Under the pieces are notes generated by a model that saw only the letters and a program-made list of their open reading frames with translations, was not told where the DNA came from and searched no databases. Below are positions 34,201 through 43,189 of a stretch of 64,000 bases of DNA, one piece after another. The stretch comes from Bacteroidota bacterium (GTDB lineage: Bacteria; Bacteroidota; Bacteroidia; B-17B0; Aurantibacillaceae). The stretch's first letter is position 1, and each line of letters begins with the position of its first letter. Location of the stretch: positions 62,001 through 126,000 of the forward strand of contig JAFDXR010000010.1 of NCBI GenBank assembly GCA_018267825.1, in the 5' to 3' direction. A program made the translations under genes and the position numbers.

Positions 34201-37200
34201 GCCTCCGGCGGAACTCCGAACTATTCCTATAGCTGGAACTCTGTTCCTGCACAAACAACGTCTGTAACCGCAGCCAATCTTTGTCCGGGTAACTATGCTG
34301 TTACTGTAACCGATGCCCACGGTTGTATTTCTTCCATAGGTGCTACGATCACCCAGCCCACAGTACTTACAGCAACTATCAGTAATATACAGCCAAGTTG
34401 TAATGTGTGTATCGGTGCGGCAACAGCCAATCCGAGTGGCGGCACACCACCATACACCTATAATTGGGTAAACTCAACAGGTACGAGTGTAAGCACCAAC
34501 CAAACGGCTACCAATCTTTGTGTAGGAAATTATACTGTGACTATAACAGACAGCCATGGCTGTACAACGACCAAGGTTGTCAATATTCCGCAGATTGTAT
34601 CCATCGTAGTAACTACAAATGGTACGGTATTACAATGTAACGGCGGATGTTCGGGTGTTGCAACGGCCAATGTGAGTGGTGGTGTTTCGCCGTATGCCTA
34701 TACATGGAACACAACAGTGCCGACACAAACAACACAATCGGCTACAAATTTATGTGCGGGTGTATATACAGTTACAGTTACCGACAACCTGGGCTGTTCA
34801 AATACCGGTACGGTAAGTTTTACCAACCCTCCGGCTATAACGCTTACGGTTAATAAAACGGATGTAAAATGTAACGGAGTTTGTAACGGAAGTATCACAG
34901 CTTCAGCTTCCGGTGGAACTGGTCCCCTGACTTACCAATGGCTTCCGACAGGGCAAACAACACCTACAGTTACAGGCTTGTGTGCCGGTACATATACTTT
35001 GAATGTTTCGGATGGCAATGGCTGTACAAAAACTCAGACCGTTGCTATTACAGAGCCAAGTACACTGACCGCCACATTCAACTCGGTGAACCCAACCACC
35101 TGTATTTCCAGCGACGGATCAATTTCAGTAACCCCGGCAGGCGGTACTGCACCTTACACATTTACCTGGTCGCCGGGAGGCAGTACTTCCAACCCATTAA
35201 CTAACCTGCCCGACGGAACGTATTCAGTTACCATTAAGGATGCCAATCTTTGTACACAAACGATTATTACAACATTAAGCGACCCGGCCGGACCAACACT
35301 GACCGTAACAACAACTTCGGTAGCCTGTTTCGGGCAATGTACGGGCGCGTCAACAGTAAGCGCGTCAGGAAGTTCACCATTTACATATTCATGGACTGCA
35401 GGTGCGGCGCCAAGCAATTCCGTTAACACGGGTTTCTGTGCGGGTAATTATGCCGTGCAGGTAACCGACGTTAACAGTTGTGTAACATCGCAGACCATCA
35501 ATGTGGCACAACCGCTGAAAGTTACTCTCAATGGAGTTATTACCAATGCAACCTGTAATGGTGCCTGTACCGGCTCGGTAAACCTGACACCGGCAGGGGG
35601 AACGGGAACCTACAACTATACATGGACACCTTCCGGTGGAAACGTTCAGGACCCGACTGCCTTATGTGCCAATAACTATACGGTGAATGTCACCGATGGC
35701 AATGGATGCCCGGCTACAGCCACCTTTGCGGTCACGCAGCCTTCTTCGCTCACACTGACTTATCATAAAAAAGATGTATTATGTAACGGTAATTGCAACG
35801 GAGCGGTGAGAGCTATTGCATCCGGTGGATCAAGTCCTTACACTTATAACTGGGCTCCATTGGCCCCATTTGCAGGATCGACGCTGGATACTATTGTAAA
35901 TCTTTGTCCGGGTGTGTATACAGTTACGGCCACTGATGCCCTGGGCTGTAGCATAACCGGCACCGTAAGCATAGGTCAACCGCCATTACTTACATCTACC
36001 ATTACAGCGCATAGTGTTAAATGTAACGGACAATGTACCGGAAGTTCCACACTTACCGCTTCGGGAGGTACGCTGCCATATACGTACCTGTATAATTCGC
36101 CGCCACCAAATACAACGGCTGTTGTAAATAATTTATGTGCGGGTAATTACCAGGGTACTGTGACAGATGCCAATGGTTGTACAAGTACAAATACCTTTGT
36201 GATTATTCAGCCGCCGCTGCTTACAGTTACAACAGCACCTACCAACCCGAAATGTAATGCGGTTTGTAACGGTAGCATTGCAGCTACGGTGAATGGTGGA
36301 AGTCCGAATTACACCTACCAGTGGATTCCTGCAGGCGGAACCGTTCAGAATCCAACCGGCTTATGTGCAGGCATGTATACAGTAACTGTAACCGACGATA
36401 GTTTATGTACAGCACAAAGTATTGTGACGCTTACAGATCCTCCGGCACTTTTAGCCAATGCGTCTTTTACAAACCCGACCTGTTCCGGTGGATGCGATGG
36501 TAAAGCCACATCAAACCCGGTAGGCGGAACGCTTCCTTATACATACAGCTGGCAGGCCCCTCCGCAAAGCAGCCAGACCATCACAAACCTCTGCGCAGGT
36601 GGTTATACCGTGATGGTGTCCGATGCTAACGGATGTTCCGATACGCAGACAATAACCCTGGTATCGCCGACCGGCATTACGCTGAATCCTGCTGTGTCGC
36701 CTGCAGCCTGCGGTGTGAATAACGGATCCATTACCGTAACACCGGTTACTGGAAACACACCATTTACCTATAACTGGCTTCCGCCCATTGTTTCAACGAG
36801 TTCAGTTGTTACAAACCTGGGAGCAGGTGTTTATACGGTTGTTGTAACCGATGCAGCATCCTGTACAGCTACAATCTCTATACCGCTCAGTAACTCCAAT
36901 GGTCCAACCGGGGCCACACTTACTTCTACAAACGTGATCTGTAACAGCCAGTGCAACGGTCAGGCCTCTATTTCCAATCCGGTGGGCGGCACGCCATCGT
37001 ATACACTGGCCTGGGTAAATCCTGTATCGACCAATACGCTCATTACCAATTTATGCCCGGGTTCATATACGGCGCAGATCACCGATGCCAATAACTGTTT
37101 ATTGTTTATGCCTGTAACCATTACGGAACCACAGGTGATCGATGATAATGAACTCCTGAGCAGTTCAACCTGCTTCGGCAACTGCAATGGTAGCATTGCA

Positions 37201-39705
37201 CTCAGTCCTACAGGTGGTAACGGGGGCTATGTTTATTCATGGAGTGATGGTACAACAGGCTCTTCGATCAGTAATCTGTGTCCGGGATCCTACTCGGTAA
37301 CTATTACCGATGCCCTCAACTGTACGTTCACAGCTAATTATAATTTACCAAGCCTCATCACTATCACCAGCAATACATTTGCCACCAACAATGCCTGCTT
37401 TGGCAATTGTAGCGGAAGCTTGCTGGCTACAAACGTGGCCGGCGGATTACCTCCATACACATATCAATGGACTGATCCGCTCGGACAGACAACCGTGCAG
37501 GCCAATAACCTGTGTAATGGGACTTATTCAGTTACTATCACAGACGCCAATGGTTGCTTCAATACCACACCGGGCGATATTACTTCGCCTTCACAGATTG
37601 CGCCAAACCCAAGCGTAACGAATCCATCCTGCGGGCTGTGTAACGGTTCGGCAACACTGACTCCGAGCGGTGGAAATGGCGGAGCTTATACGGTGGTTTG
37701 GAGTAACACACAAACCGGTAATACTGTTTCGGGGCTCTGTGCCGGTGTGTATGCTGTTCAGCTTACCGATAATATAGGTTGTGTAACAGATACAGATGTG
37801 GTAATCAATAGCTCCAGCACGGTTACGGCCAGTATTACCAAAGCAGACGAATCATGTGCTGCAACCTGTGATGGTTCTGTTACAGTAACAGCATCGGGCG
37901 GTACAGCACCTTATACATACCATTGGGTACATAATAATTCAGCCGCCTCTTCACTCACAGGTATGTGCGCAGGTACTTACTTCTGTAATATTGCCGATTC
38001 TGTTGGTTGTTCATTCACGGCCAGTGTTACGATTGGTGCAGCATCTGATCTTACAGTAACGCCGCTGGTAACGCAAACCTCCTGTAACTCAAGCACCGGT
38101 TCTATTGCGGTAACGGTGAGCGGTGGAACAGGTCCGTATACTTACAGTTGGTTACCGGCCGGAAATACAGCCACACTCTCCGGTTTACCGGCAGGTACAT
38201 ATACACTCACGGTAAGCGATGCAAATGCCTGCTCCAAAACCCAGGTGTTTGCCATGAACTCTATAAACGGGCCGTTACCTGCACTCACAACCACCAACGT
38301 AAATTGTTCGGCAGCATGTAATGGCTCCGCTACAGTGACTATCACCGGCGGTACAAGTCCTTACACCATACAGTGGTCTACAGGTGCTTCGACACCTACG
38401 GTAGGTAGCTTATGCGCAGGTACATACTCCTTGCTGGTAACGGATAATACCGGTTGCAGTGGTGCACAAACATTCTCTATTTCCAATTCAAACCCGATTG
38501 TATTCAGTACGCCGGATGTAAACAACCCATTGTGTCACAATGATTGTAATGGCTCCATCAATGCCATTCCGATTGGTGGTACCTTACCGTTTACATACGC
38601 CTGGAATCCTGGTCCCGGATCTACACCGGCTCTCGCCAACCTTTGCGCCAACAATTATTCTGTATCTGTAACAGATGCGCTTGGTTGTACGGCAACACAA
38701 ACGTTTGTGCTGAACAATCCGCCTTCTCTCGGACTTGTAGCGGCTGTATCTAATCCGTCGTGTAGTGCAACACCAAACGGTACGATTGATATTACGGTGA
38801 GCGGTGGTACACCGTCATATACGTATACATGGTCGGGTGCGACTTCATCCAATAACCAGGACCTGAATAATATATTTGTAGGGACCTATTCATTGCATGT
38901 GTCCGATGCATCGGGTTGCTCGAAAGACACCAGTATTGTGCTGACATCTACACTCATTGTGAATGCCGTTGCAGGCAACGATACATCGTTCTGCCAGGGC
39001 GGTCCGTTTACGCTTAATGGCAATGCTTCTGTTGGCGGTACAACCTATCAGTGGCTTGAACTCCCTGCCAATACGGTTGTAGCGAATACAACAACTGTTG
39101 TTGTAAACCCTGCCACAGGAACGTCAACCTTTGTGCTCGTGGCCAATGGCGGAACCTGTACCGACAGCGATACAATTATGGTAACATCGAATGTACCGCC
39201 GGTTGTAGATGCCGGACCGTTTGTAAGTATCCCTATCATGACATCCACGCAAATTGGCGGAAACCCGACCTGCCCGACGGCCGTGAGTTATACATGGACA
39301 CCGGCATTTGGCCTGGATAACGGAAGTATTGCCAATCCAACAGCATCGAATACCATTACCACCCAATATACGGTAACAGTAACTGATGCCAATGGATGTA
39401 CAGGCATGGATACCATTACGGTCGATATCTTCCCGCAGATTAAAATACCAAATGGCTTCTCTCCGAATTCTGATGGAAAGAATGATACGTGGATTATTGA
39501 TAATATTCAGCAATTCCCGGATTGTACAGTTGAGGTATATAACCGCTGGGGAGAAAGGCTATTCTATTCTACAGGCTACGGTGTGCCATGGGATGGCAGA
39601 TTTAAAGGCAAGGATCTTCCTGTAGGTACATATTATTATGTCATCAACCTGAATCACCCGTCTTATCCGGATGCATACACAGGTCCGTTAACCATATTCA
39701 GATAA
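31249..39705 (+). CDS. Giant SprB-repeat surface adhesin with CHU_C gliding-type C-terminus
   Basis: A protein of about 2818 residues, starting at 31249 (MVKRILLPLLLFFSC, a signal peptide); an ATG at 31231 adds six residues. A beta-helix-like N-terminal region (about 20-240) begins NLYWIGGAGYWND. About 30 tandem SprB-type repeats of roughly 75-80 residues follow (about 245-2570), each CNGxCNG-like, then GGTxPYTYxW, NLCAGxYTVTVTD and GC. An Ig-like module precedes the C-terminal CHU_C domain (FSPNSDGKNDTW to the end). By analogy to SprB of Flavobacterium it is exported by T9SS and moves on or covers the cell surface, but gliding itself is not shown. The PorP/SprF gene lies 6 bp downstream. Confidence 0.93.
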   Translation: MVKRILLPLLLFFSCFLSAQNLYWIGGAGYWNDVNHWSYTSGGVPAGIAPNASTHVIFDNNSSSTDAIVHILQNTQANTIQASLTNGAKVRLVSSSNVNLTVYEGVDVNEFFFFQLNGKLLLSPQHAVKYNFSHNNFSNDVVLNANNTVELGSFNSTGNFTLMGHFTLKNSIILGNTLHVDNANLYLDNVTMLAKNGWTSQSVVLATSPGSKNRLILDKSQLSQQQNNYFAGVGGLQFAALAPASCTASVTASTAPTCFQLCNGTATISLSGCTNPPYDLQWLNAEVATPLCQNLPPVEIGYASTTYTVNGMCPCSTPYQLLVTNALGEQTAVSVLMPNPPATLLSFSSTQPTCNGLCNGQIRVNVVSALTPIVLTYSPSATTHSSIVTKDTLKLACAGVYTITATNANGCVNTFTTNLAQPAVLLPNGAQTNIICGGTCTGAATVSPSGGTAAYSTVWSNATVGPTTGSLCAGVITATVTDSKNCKATYSTTITQPPPITLTVTKSNLSCSSSCNGTATITATGGVAPFTYNWSPSVSSSSVATSLCVGSYTVNVTDNLGCTKTVTLSITSPPPLTTTPTGTNVLCHGLCTGAINSVPGGGTPPYSYAWTPSVSSGSVATNLCAGVYTYTITDALACTIAQSYTITEPPLISLAISHTDVTCNGLCNGTASVTASGGVSPFTYTWSPGNPTGQGTSQITNLCPATYTVNTKDANGCANTGTVTITQPSTITPNVSSVIPTCNGQCNGSISAAPSGGTPGYTYTLQPTAGAPVTGTPPFTGLCAGNYTLTIKDANGCVLTRTMSLNQPNPITLALSATPISCANQCNSTISSVVAGGTPAYTYTWSTGSNATTLVNQCTGVYSATVTDIGGCTATASVNVTSPTAMTVAITPTNVNCNGQCNGAATASVTGGTPNYTYSWTPTGTTAPTASALCAGNYTVTVTDFKGCITTQTTSIIAPPAITLTPAGGTVTCAGACNGTVGVTASGGTPNYSYSWNSVPAQTTSVTAANLCPGNYAVTVTDAHGCISSIGATITQPTVLTATISNIQPSCNVCIGAATANPSGGTPPYTYNWVNSTGTSVSTNQTATNLCVGNYTVTITDSHGCTTTKVVNIPQIVSIVVTTNGTVLQCNGGCSGVATANVSGGVSPYAYTWNTTVPTQTTQSATNLCAGVYTVTVTDNLGCSNTGTVSFTNPPAITLTVNKTDVKCNGVCNGSITASASGGTGPLTYQWLPTGQTTPTVTGLCAGTYTLNVSDGNGCTKTQTVAITEPSTLTATFNSVNPTTCISSDGSISVTPAGGTAPYTFTWSPGGSTSNPLTNLPDGTYSVTIKDANLCTQTIITTLSDPAGPTLTVTTTSVACFGQCTGASTVSASGSSPFTYSWTAGAAPSNSVNTGFCAGNYAVQVTDVNSCVTSQTINVAQPLKVTLNGVITNATCNGACTGSVNLTPAGGTGTYNYTWTPSGGNVQDPTALCANNYTVNVTDGNGCPATATFAVTQPSSLTLTYHKKDVLCNGNCNGAVRAIASGGSSPYTYNWAPLAPFAGSTLDTIVNLCPGVYTVTATDALGCSITGTVSIGQPPLLTSTITAHSVKCNGQCTGSSTLTASGGTLPYTYLYNSPPPNTTAVVNNLCAGNYQGTVTDANGCTSTNTFVIIQPPLLTVTTAPTNPKCNAVCNGSIAATVNGGSPNYTYQWIPAGGTVQNPTGLCAGMYTVTVTDDSLCTAQSIVTLTDPPALLANASFTNPTCSGGCDGKATSNPVGGTLPYTYSWQAPPQSSQTITNLCAGGYTVMVSDANGCSDTQTITLVSPTGITLNPAVSPAACGVNNGSITVTPVTGNTPFTYNWLPPIVSTSSVVTNLGAGVYTVVVTDAASCTATISIPLSNSNGPTGATLTSTNVICNSQCNGQASISNPVGGTPSYTLAWVNPVSTNTLITNLCPGSYTAQITDANNCLLFMPVTITEPQVIDDNELLSSSTCFGNCNGSIALSPTGGNGGYVYSWSDGTTGSSISNLCPGSYSVTITDALNCTFTANYNLPSLITITSNTFATNNACFGNCSGSLLATNVAGGLPPYTYQWTDPLGQTTVQANNLCNGTYSVTITDANGCFNTTPGDITSPSQIAPNPSVTNPSCGLCNGSATLTPSGGNGGAYTVVWSNTQTGNTVSGLCAGVYAVQLTDNIGCVTDTDVVINSSSTVTASITKADESCAATCDGSVTVTASGGTAPYTYHWVHNNSAASSLTGMCAGTYFCNIADSVGCSFTASVTIGAASDLTVTPLVTQTSCNSSTGSIAVTVSGGTGPYTYSWLPAGNTATLSGLPAGTYTLTVSDANACSKTQVFAMNSINGPLPALTTTNVNCSAACNGSATVTITGGTSPYTIQWSTGASTPTVGSLCAGTYSLLVTDNTGCSGAQTFSISNSNPIVFSTPDVNNPLCHNDCNGSINAIPIGGTLPFTYAWNPGPGSTPALANLCANNYSVSVTDALGCTATQTFVLNNPPSLGLVAAVSNPSCSATPNGTIDITVSGGTPSYTYTWSGATSSNNQDLNNIFVGTYSLHVSDASGCSKDTSIVLTSTLIVNAVAGNDTSFCQGGPFTLNGNASVGGTTYQWLELPANTVVANTTTVVVNPATGTSTFVLVANGGTCTDSDTIMVTSNVPPVVDAGPFVSIPIMTSTQIGGNPTCPTAVSYTWTPAFGLDNGSIANPTASNTITTQYTVTVTDANGCTGMDTITVDIFPQIKIPNGFSPNSDGKNDTWIIDNIQQFPDCTVEVYNRWGERLFYSTGYGVPWDGRFKGKDLPVGTYYYVINLNHPSYPDAYTGPLTIFR
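31981..38950 (+). repeat. About 30 tandem SprB-type coding repeats
   Basis: Units of about 225-240 bp each encode one repeat. Most start with a CNGxCNG-like pair of cysteines and contain a conserved GG(T/V)xPYTYxW core and an LCAGxYTVTVTD segment. Units with a lost second cysteine (for example TTCISSDGS, AACGVNNGS, TSCNSSTGS, PSCSATPNG) recur towards the end. The DNA copies are diverged, so this is an ancient protein repeat rather than a recent tandem DNA repeat. Confidence 0.9.
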
Positions 39706-39711
39706 AAGATC

Positions 39712-40632
39712 ATGAGAAGACTATTATATCTTATTTGTATGATGATTGGCCTGGGTGCCTTACGTGCCCAGCAATTGCCGCAGTATACACAATATATGCT
39801 CAACGACCTGGCTATTAACCCGGCTGTTGCTGGTAAAAACGAATATGTGGATGCACGCTCCAATAACCGCTATCAGTGGCAGGGGCTAACCGATGCTCCT
39901 AGAACCTATATGCTGACTGTACATGGCCCGGTGAAAAAGAAGAACATGGGTATTGGTACGCACATCTATACGGATATTGTGGGACCAACACGTCGTATCG
40001 GGATTAATCTGTCGTATGCGTATCATATCCGCCTGAAAGGGAAAACAAAACTGGGCCTGGGTATTTCAGCGGGTATACAGCAATGGGGTATCGATGGGCA
40101 TAAACTGACACTGCATGACCCGGGCGATGAAAACCTCCTGATTAAATACCAGACTGTGGTGGTTCCGGAGCTGGGAGCGGGCTTACAGGTATACAATGAT
40201 AAATTCTATATCGGTTTTTCAGCACCGCAATTATACCAGAGTCCGCTGAACCTCTATAAGGATGGCGACAAAAAAAGTACACTGGCTACACATTACATTA
40301 TCAATGGTGCTTATAAATTTGATGTCGGCGAGGATTTTCAGATCGAGCCTTCTTTCCTGACAAAATACGCGAATCCGGCCCCTGTAGAAATCGACCTGGG
40401 CGTTCGTGCTATATATAAGCAACAGGTATGGCTGGGAGCTGGTTATCGCTATCACGATGCCTTTACAGCCCTGGTGGGCTTTATGTATAAGAACTACCTG
40501 ATGATTGGTTATTCATACGATTTTACCACATCCAACCTGCGTAAATATTCTACCGGAACCAACGAAATCATGTTGGGAATCCGCTTTTCGCGCCAGCAGG
40601 CCAAGCACTGGGGCGACGATAATACCCAGTAA
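39712..40632 (+). CDS. PorP/SprF-family T9SS outer-membrane protein
   Basis: A 306-residue protein with a signal peptide ending in LRAQ. The N-terminal mature motif QQLPQYTQYMLNDLAINPA is the PorP/SprF hallmark, followed by a beta-barrel pattern with alternating aromatic residues and an ending on IRFSRQQAK. SprF of Flavobacterium is needed to place SprB on the surface. Location 6 bp after the SprB-repeat gene makes this the matching partner. Two further paralogues are at 53426 and 58116. Confidence 0.9.
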   Translation: MRRLLYLICMMIGLGALRAQQLPQYTQYMLNDLAINPAVAGKNEYVDARSNNRYQWQGLTDAPRTYMLTVHGPVKKKNMGIGTHIYTDIVGPTRRIGINLSYAYHIRLKGKTKLGLGISAGIQQWGIDGHKLTLHDPGDENLLIKYQTVVVPELGAGLQVYNDKFYIGFSAPQLYQSPLNLYKDGDKKSTLATHYIINGAYKFDVGEDFQIEPSFLTKYANPAPVEIDLGVRAIYKQQVWLGAGYRYHDAFTALVGFMYKNYLMIGYSYDFTTSNLRKYSTGTNEIMLGIRFSRQQAKHWGDDNTQ

Positions 40633-40673
40633 TAGTGTAATTCGATCGGCTTCTTGACGATATTTAACTTAAT

Positions 40674-40689
40674 TGTTGTATATACAACA
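40674..40689. promoter_or_regulatory. Perfect 16-bp palindrome upstream of the DODA gene
   Basis: TGTTGTAT is followed directly by its exact inverted copy ATACAACA. The site overlaps the TTG at 40676-40678 of a plausible promoter whose -7 box is TATCTTTA at 40701-40708, a spacing of 22 bp. This geometry fits repression by a small dimeric regulator such as a MarR-type protein; the regulator is not in the window. Confidence 0.55.
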
Positions 40690-40727
40690 GTTGTTTTTTA
40701 TATCTTTACAGTACCAATTCATTTATC

Positions 40728-41600
40728 ATGAACAGGCGTGATTTTTTGAAATTAACAGCATCTATTCCTTTAAGTTTATCAGCTATGAATTTAAAAGCAT
40801 TTGAAAATATATCATCGGGCTTTGAGGCCAGCGATAAAATGCCGGTTCTGTTTGTAGGGCATGGAAACCCTATGAATGCTATTACCGATAATGCCTACCA
40901 CAAAAGCTGGCAGGAGCTGGGTAAAAAGCTGACACCACCAAAAGCGATCTTATGTGTATCGGCACACTGGCTTACACGTGGCACATTTGTGACTATGTCT
41001 GAACATCCTGAAACCATTCATGATTTTGGAGGATTCCCGGATGAGCTGTTCCGGCAACAATATCCGGTGCCCGGTGCTGTGGATTTTGCAAAAATGACAA
41101 TCGACCAGGTGAAGTACACAACGGTTCATGAAGACTTTCAATGGGGTCTTGATCACGGTACCTGGTCGGTAGTAAAGCCTATGTTTCCGGAGACGAAGAT
41201 TCCTGTATTTCAGTTGAGTATTGATTTTACCAAACCCATGCAGTATCACTATGACCTGGCAAAGGAGCTGGCTTTTTTGCGGAGCAAAGGTGTTTTGATA
41301 ATTGGCAGCGGTAATATTGTGCACAATCTCGGCATGATCAAGTGGGATGGAGGTACGCCGTTTGACTGGGCAGTGGAGTTCGACACGTTTTCGAAAAATA
41401 TGATCGAGACCAATAATGCGCAGGCGCTTATCGATTATGAGAAACAGGGTAAAGCAGCACTCATGGCTGTACCTACAACAGATCATTACATTCCGTTGAT
41501 ATACGCGATGGGTTTACGCGATAAGAGCGATTCCCTGAAGTTCTTCAACGACACACTCGATATGGGCTCCCTGTCGATGCGAAGCGTTATATTCAGTTAA
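40728..41600 (+). CDS. DODA/YgiD-type extradiol dioxygenase family protein
   Basis: A 290-residue member of the class III extradiol (LigB) family like E. coli YgiD, which opens the ring of DOPA. Metal-ligand motifs are GHGNPMNA, SAHW and TTDHYIPL, and HDFGGFP and HGTWSV fit the active site. The N-terminus (NRRDFLKLTASIPLSLSA) is a Tat-like or membrane signal, not usual for YgiD, which is cytosolic. It may act outside the cytoplasm. It is preceded by a strong palindrome and convergent with the 512-residue protein gene, 6 bp away. The substrate is probably an aromatic catechol but unproved. Confidence 0.85.
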   Translation: MNRRDFLKLTASIPLSLSAMNLKAFENISSGFEASDKMPVLFVGHGNPMNAITDNAYHKSWQELGKKLTPPKAILCVSAHWLTRGTFVTMSEHPETIHDFGGFPDELFRQQYPVPGAVDFAKMTIDQVKYTTVHEDFQWGLDHGTWSVVKPMFPETKIPVFQLSIDFTKPMQYHYDLAKELAFLRSKGVLIIGSGNIVHNLGMIKWDGGTPFDWAVEFDTFSKNMIETNNAQALIDYEKQGKAALMAVPTTDHYIPLIYAMGLRDKSDSLKFFNDTLDMGSLSMRSVIFS

Positions 41601-41606
41601 TCTGAA

Positions 41607-43145
41607 TTATTGATCGTTTGTATGGACGATCAGTTTGTCGTCTTCATAGTGCCCCGACTCAATAAATTCAGGATTGAGATCGAGTGTGGGCAATGGTTTT
41701 TTCTTTTTCGTTTTTTTTGACTTGCCTGTGGTTTTGAAATCAATAACAAAGTCTTTCTCAAAAAGAGAGTAGGCTTTTTTATCGCAATGCCTGAAGTACA
41801 CCTCAAACAGGTTTTTAAGCGGCAGATCGTTGACGATGTTTGAGGTTTTTTCGAACTGAGCCAGGGTATCCCCGAAGTAGAAACTGATTTTATCGGAAGA
41901 TGTAAAGCTCAGCGTGTCGGGGCGCCCTTTAAAGAAATAATAGGCTTTGGCGCTATTGTAATCAAACGTTGTTATTATAAGATCGTGTCCGGTATTGTTT
42001 CTGACAATAACGCGTTTCAGACTTGTGTCCTGATAGTCGTAACGGGATGAGTTACGCAGTATATAGCGGAAAGGGGTGTCGCCACTCAGGCTGCTATCTA
42101 TGGCTAAAGGGGTATTGAGTTCGGGTAACGACGTATGCAATTCCTGATTCTGCAGGCGATATTTTCTATAATCCTCGAAATCCTTGTATTCACTTTGCGC
42201 TTTGGGTTGTGTGAATGTAATCCGGGGAGCATTTGAAAAGTCATAAGTGCTGGAGTTTCTGCTGCATGTTGCCATCCGGGCGATAAATATAATGGCCATC
42301 AGAATAAGATAGAAAATCCTGCTTGTTGAAAGTCCGTCGCCTGAACTGCCTGAGCCTGCGTCGTAGTTATTCTGAAAGATTTTGTGGTTGGATTTTACCA
42401 GGCTCTTTAACGTTTCATCACATTCTATTTTACAGAGTATGTTGCTGATATAAAACAGCAGGGCTCTGTCGTGGTTCTTGATGCGCTGGTAAGCAACCAT
42501 CGTGTTGATGATGGTAGAGACCAGTGAGTTGACGGAATCCATAAATTCAGGCGGCAACTTGCCCAGGAAATCAGCAAAGGAAACTCTTTTAAGAAATGCA
42601 AATTCAGAAGTAATGTTCTGGAATTGATTCCGGCTAACCGACTGGATGTGTTCATCCAGATTGCTGAGATTTTTACTGATCTGATCATAAAACTCCATGC
42701 GGTCACTTTCGGTAAGGAGATCTGCACATGAAACAGATTCGCCGGCTATATCAAAATTCCTGGTGTGAAACGATTTTTTAAGATTGTATGATAATCTTTC
42801 AAGAAGCAGAGGGCTCAACTCGTGCTTCAGCGCTTCGGGGACATCCAGTTTTTTTAACTCGGCAGCAGAGACCCTTGACAGATCATGTTCCAGGAAATCG
42901 AGCAGGTTTTTATGCGAAAAAATGAATTGATGAAGCGGCATTTGCGGATTTCCCATCAGCACATCGATGGTTTTAATGATCTCATCTTTGGTATAGGGTT
43001 TACCATGGATATCGATTGTCACTGAATTGCCCAGCTCGAATTCGGCCAGCCATTTTTTTCGCAAACGAAGGAGCGAAGCGGAATCCGAAAGGTTAATTTC
43101 TTCTTCGCCGAGCTCTGATAAAATATGAAGAGGGGATTTATACAA
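41607..43145 (-). CDS. Uncharacterised one-TM protein next to the Hsp70 gene
   Basis: A 512-residue protein without recognised domains. The first 260 residues are helical and charged; a short Gly/Ser-rich linker (AGSGSSGDG) precedes a single membrane helix at about 277-296 (SRIFYLILMAIIFIARMA). The rest (about 300-512) is predominantly strands and ends in a Lys-rich tail (TGKSKKTKKKKPLPTL). The topology suggests a cytosolic N-terminal half and an extracytoplasmic C-terminal half, or the reverse. It starts 44 bp after the Hsp70 stop, so it is the third gene of the chaperone-like group. It may be the client or membrane partner of that Hsp70. The function is unknown. Confidence 0.65.
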   Translation of the reverse strand: MYKSPLHILSELGEEEINLSDSASLLRLRKKWLAEFELGNSVTIDIHGKPYTKDEIIKTIDVLMGNPQMPLHQFIFSHKNLLDFLEHDLSRVSAAELKKLDVPEALKHELSPLLLERLSYNLKKSFHTRNFDIAGESVSCADLLTESDRMEFYDQISKNLSNLDEHIQSVSRNQFQNITSEFAFLKRVSFADFLGKLPPEFMDSVNSLVSTIINTMVAYQRIKNHDRALLFYISNILCKIECDETLKSLVKSNHKIFQNNYDAGSGSSGDGLSTSRIFYLILMAIIFIARMATCSRNSSTYDFSNAPRITFTQPKAQSEYKDFEDYRKYRLQNQELHTSLPELNTPLAIDSSLSGDTPFRYILRNSSRYDYQDTSLKRVIVRNNTGHDLIITTFDYNSAKAYYFFKGRPDTLSFTSSDKISFYFGDTLAQFEKTSNIVNDLPLKNLFEVYFRHCDKKAYSLFEKDFVIDFKTTGKSKKTKKKKPLPTLDLNPEFIESGHYEDDKLIVHTNDQ

Positions 43146-43189
43146 TCGAAAATGACTTTAATGTTGTGATTACAAATTCCATGTTTTGA

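Noticed and set aside
33793-34320. Antisense frame of 175 codons in the SprB repeats
   Set aside because: Similar cysteine-rich reverse frames recur at each SprB repeat, as expected for a shadow of a tandem array.
31981-38950. Possible CRISPR-like array in the giant gene
   Set aside because: The repeats are about 230 bp, diverged, in one open frame and encode SprB units. There is no short repeat-spacer structure and no cas gene.
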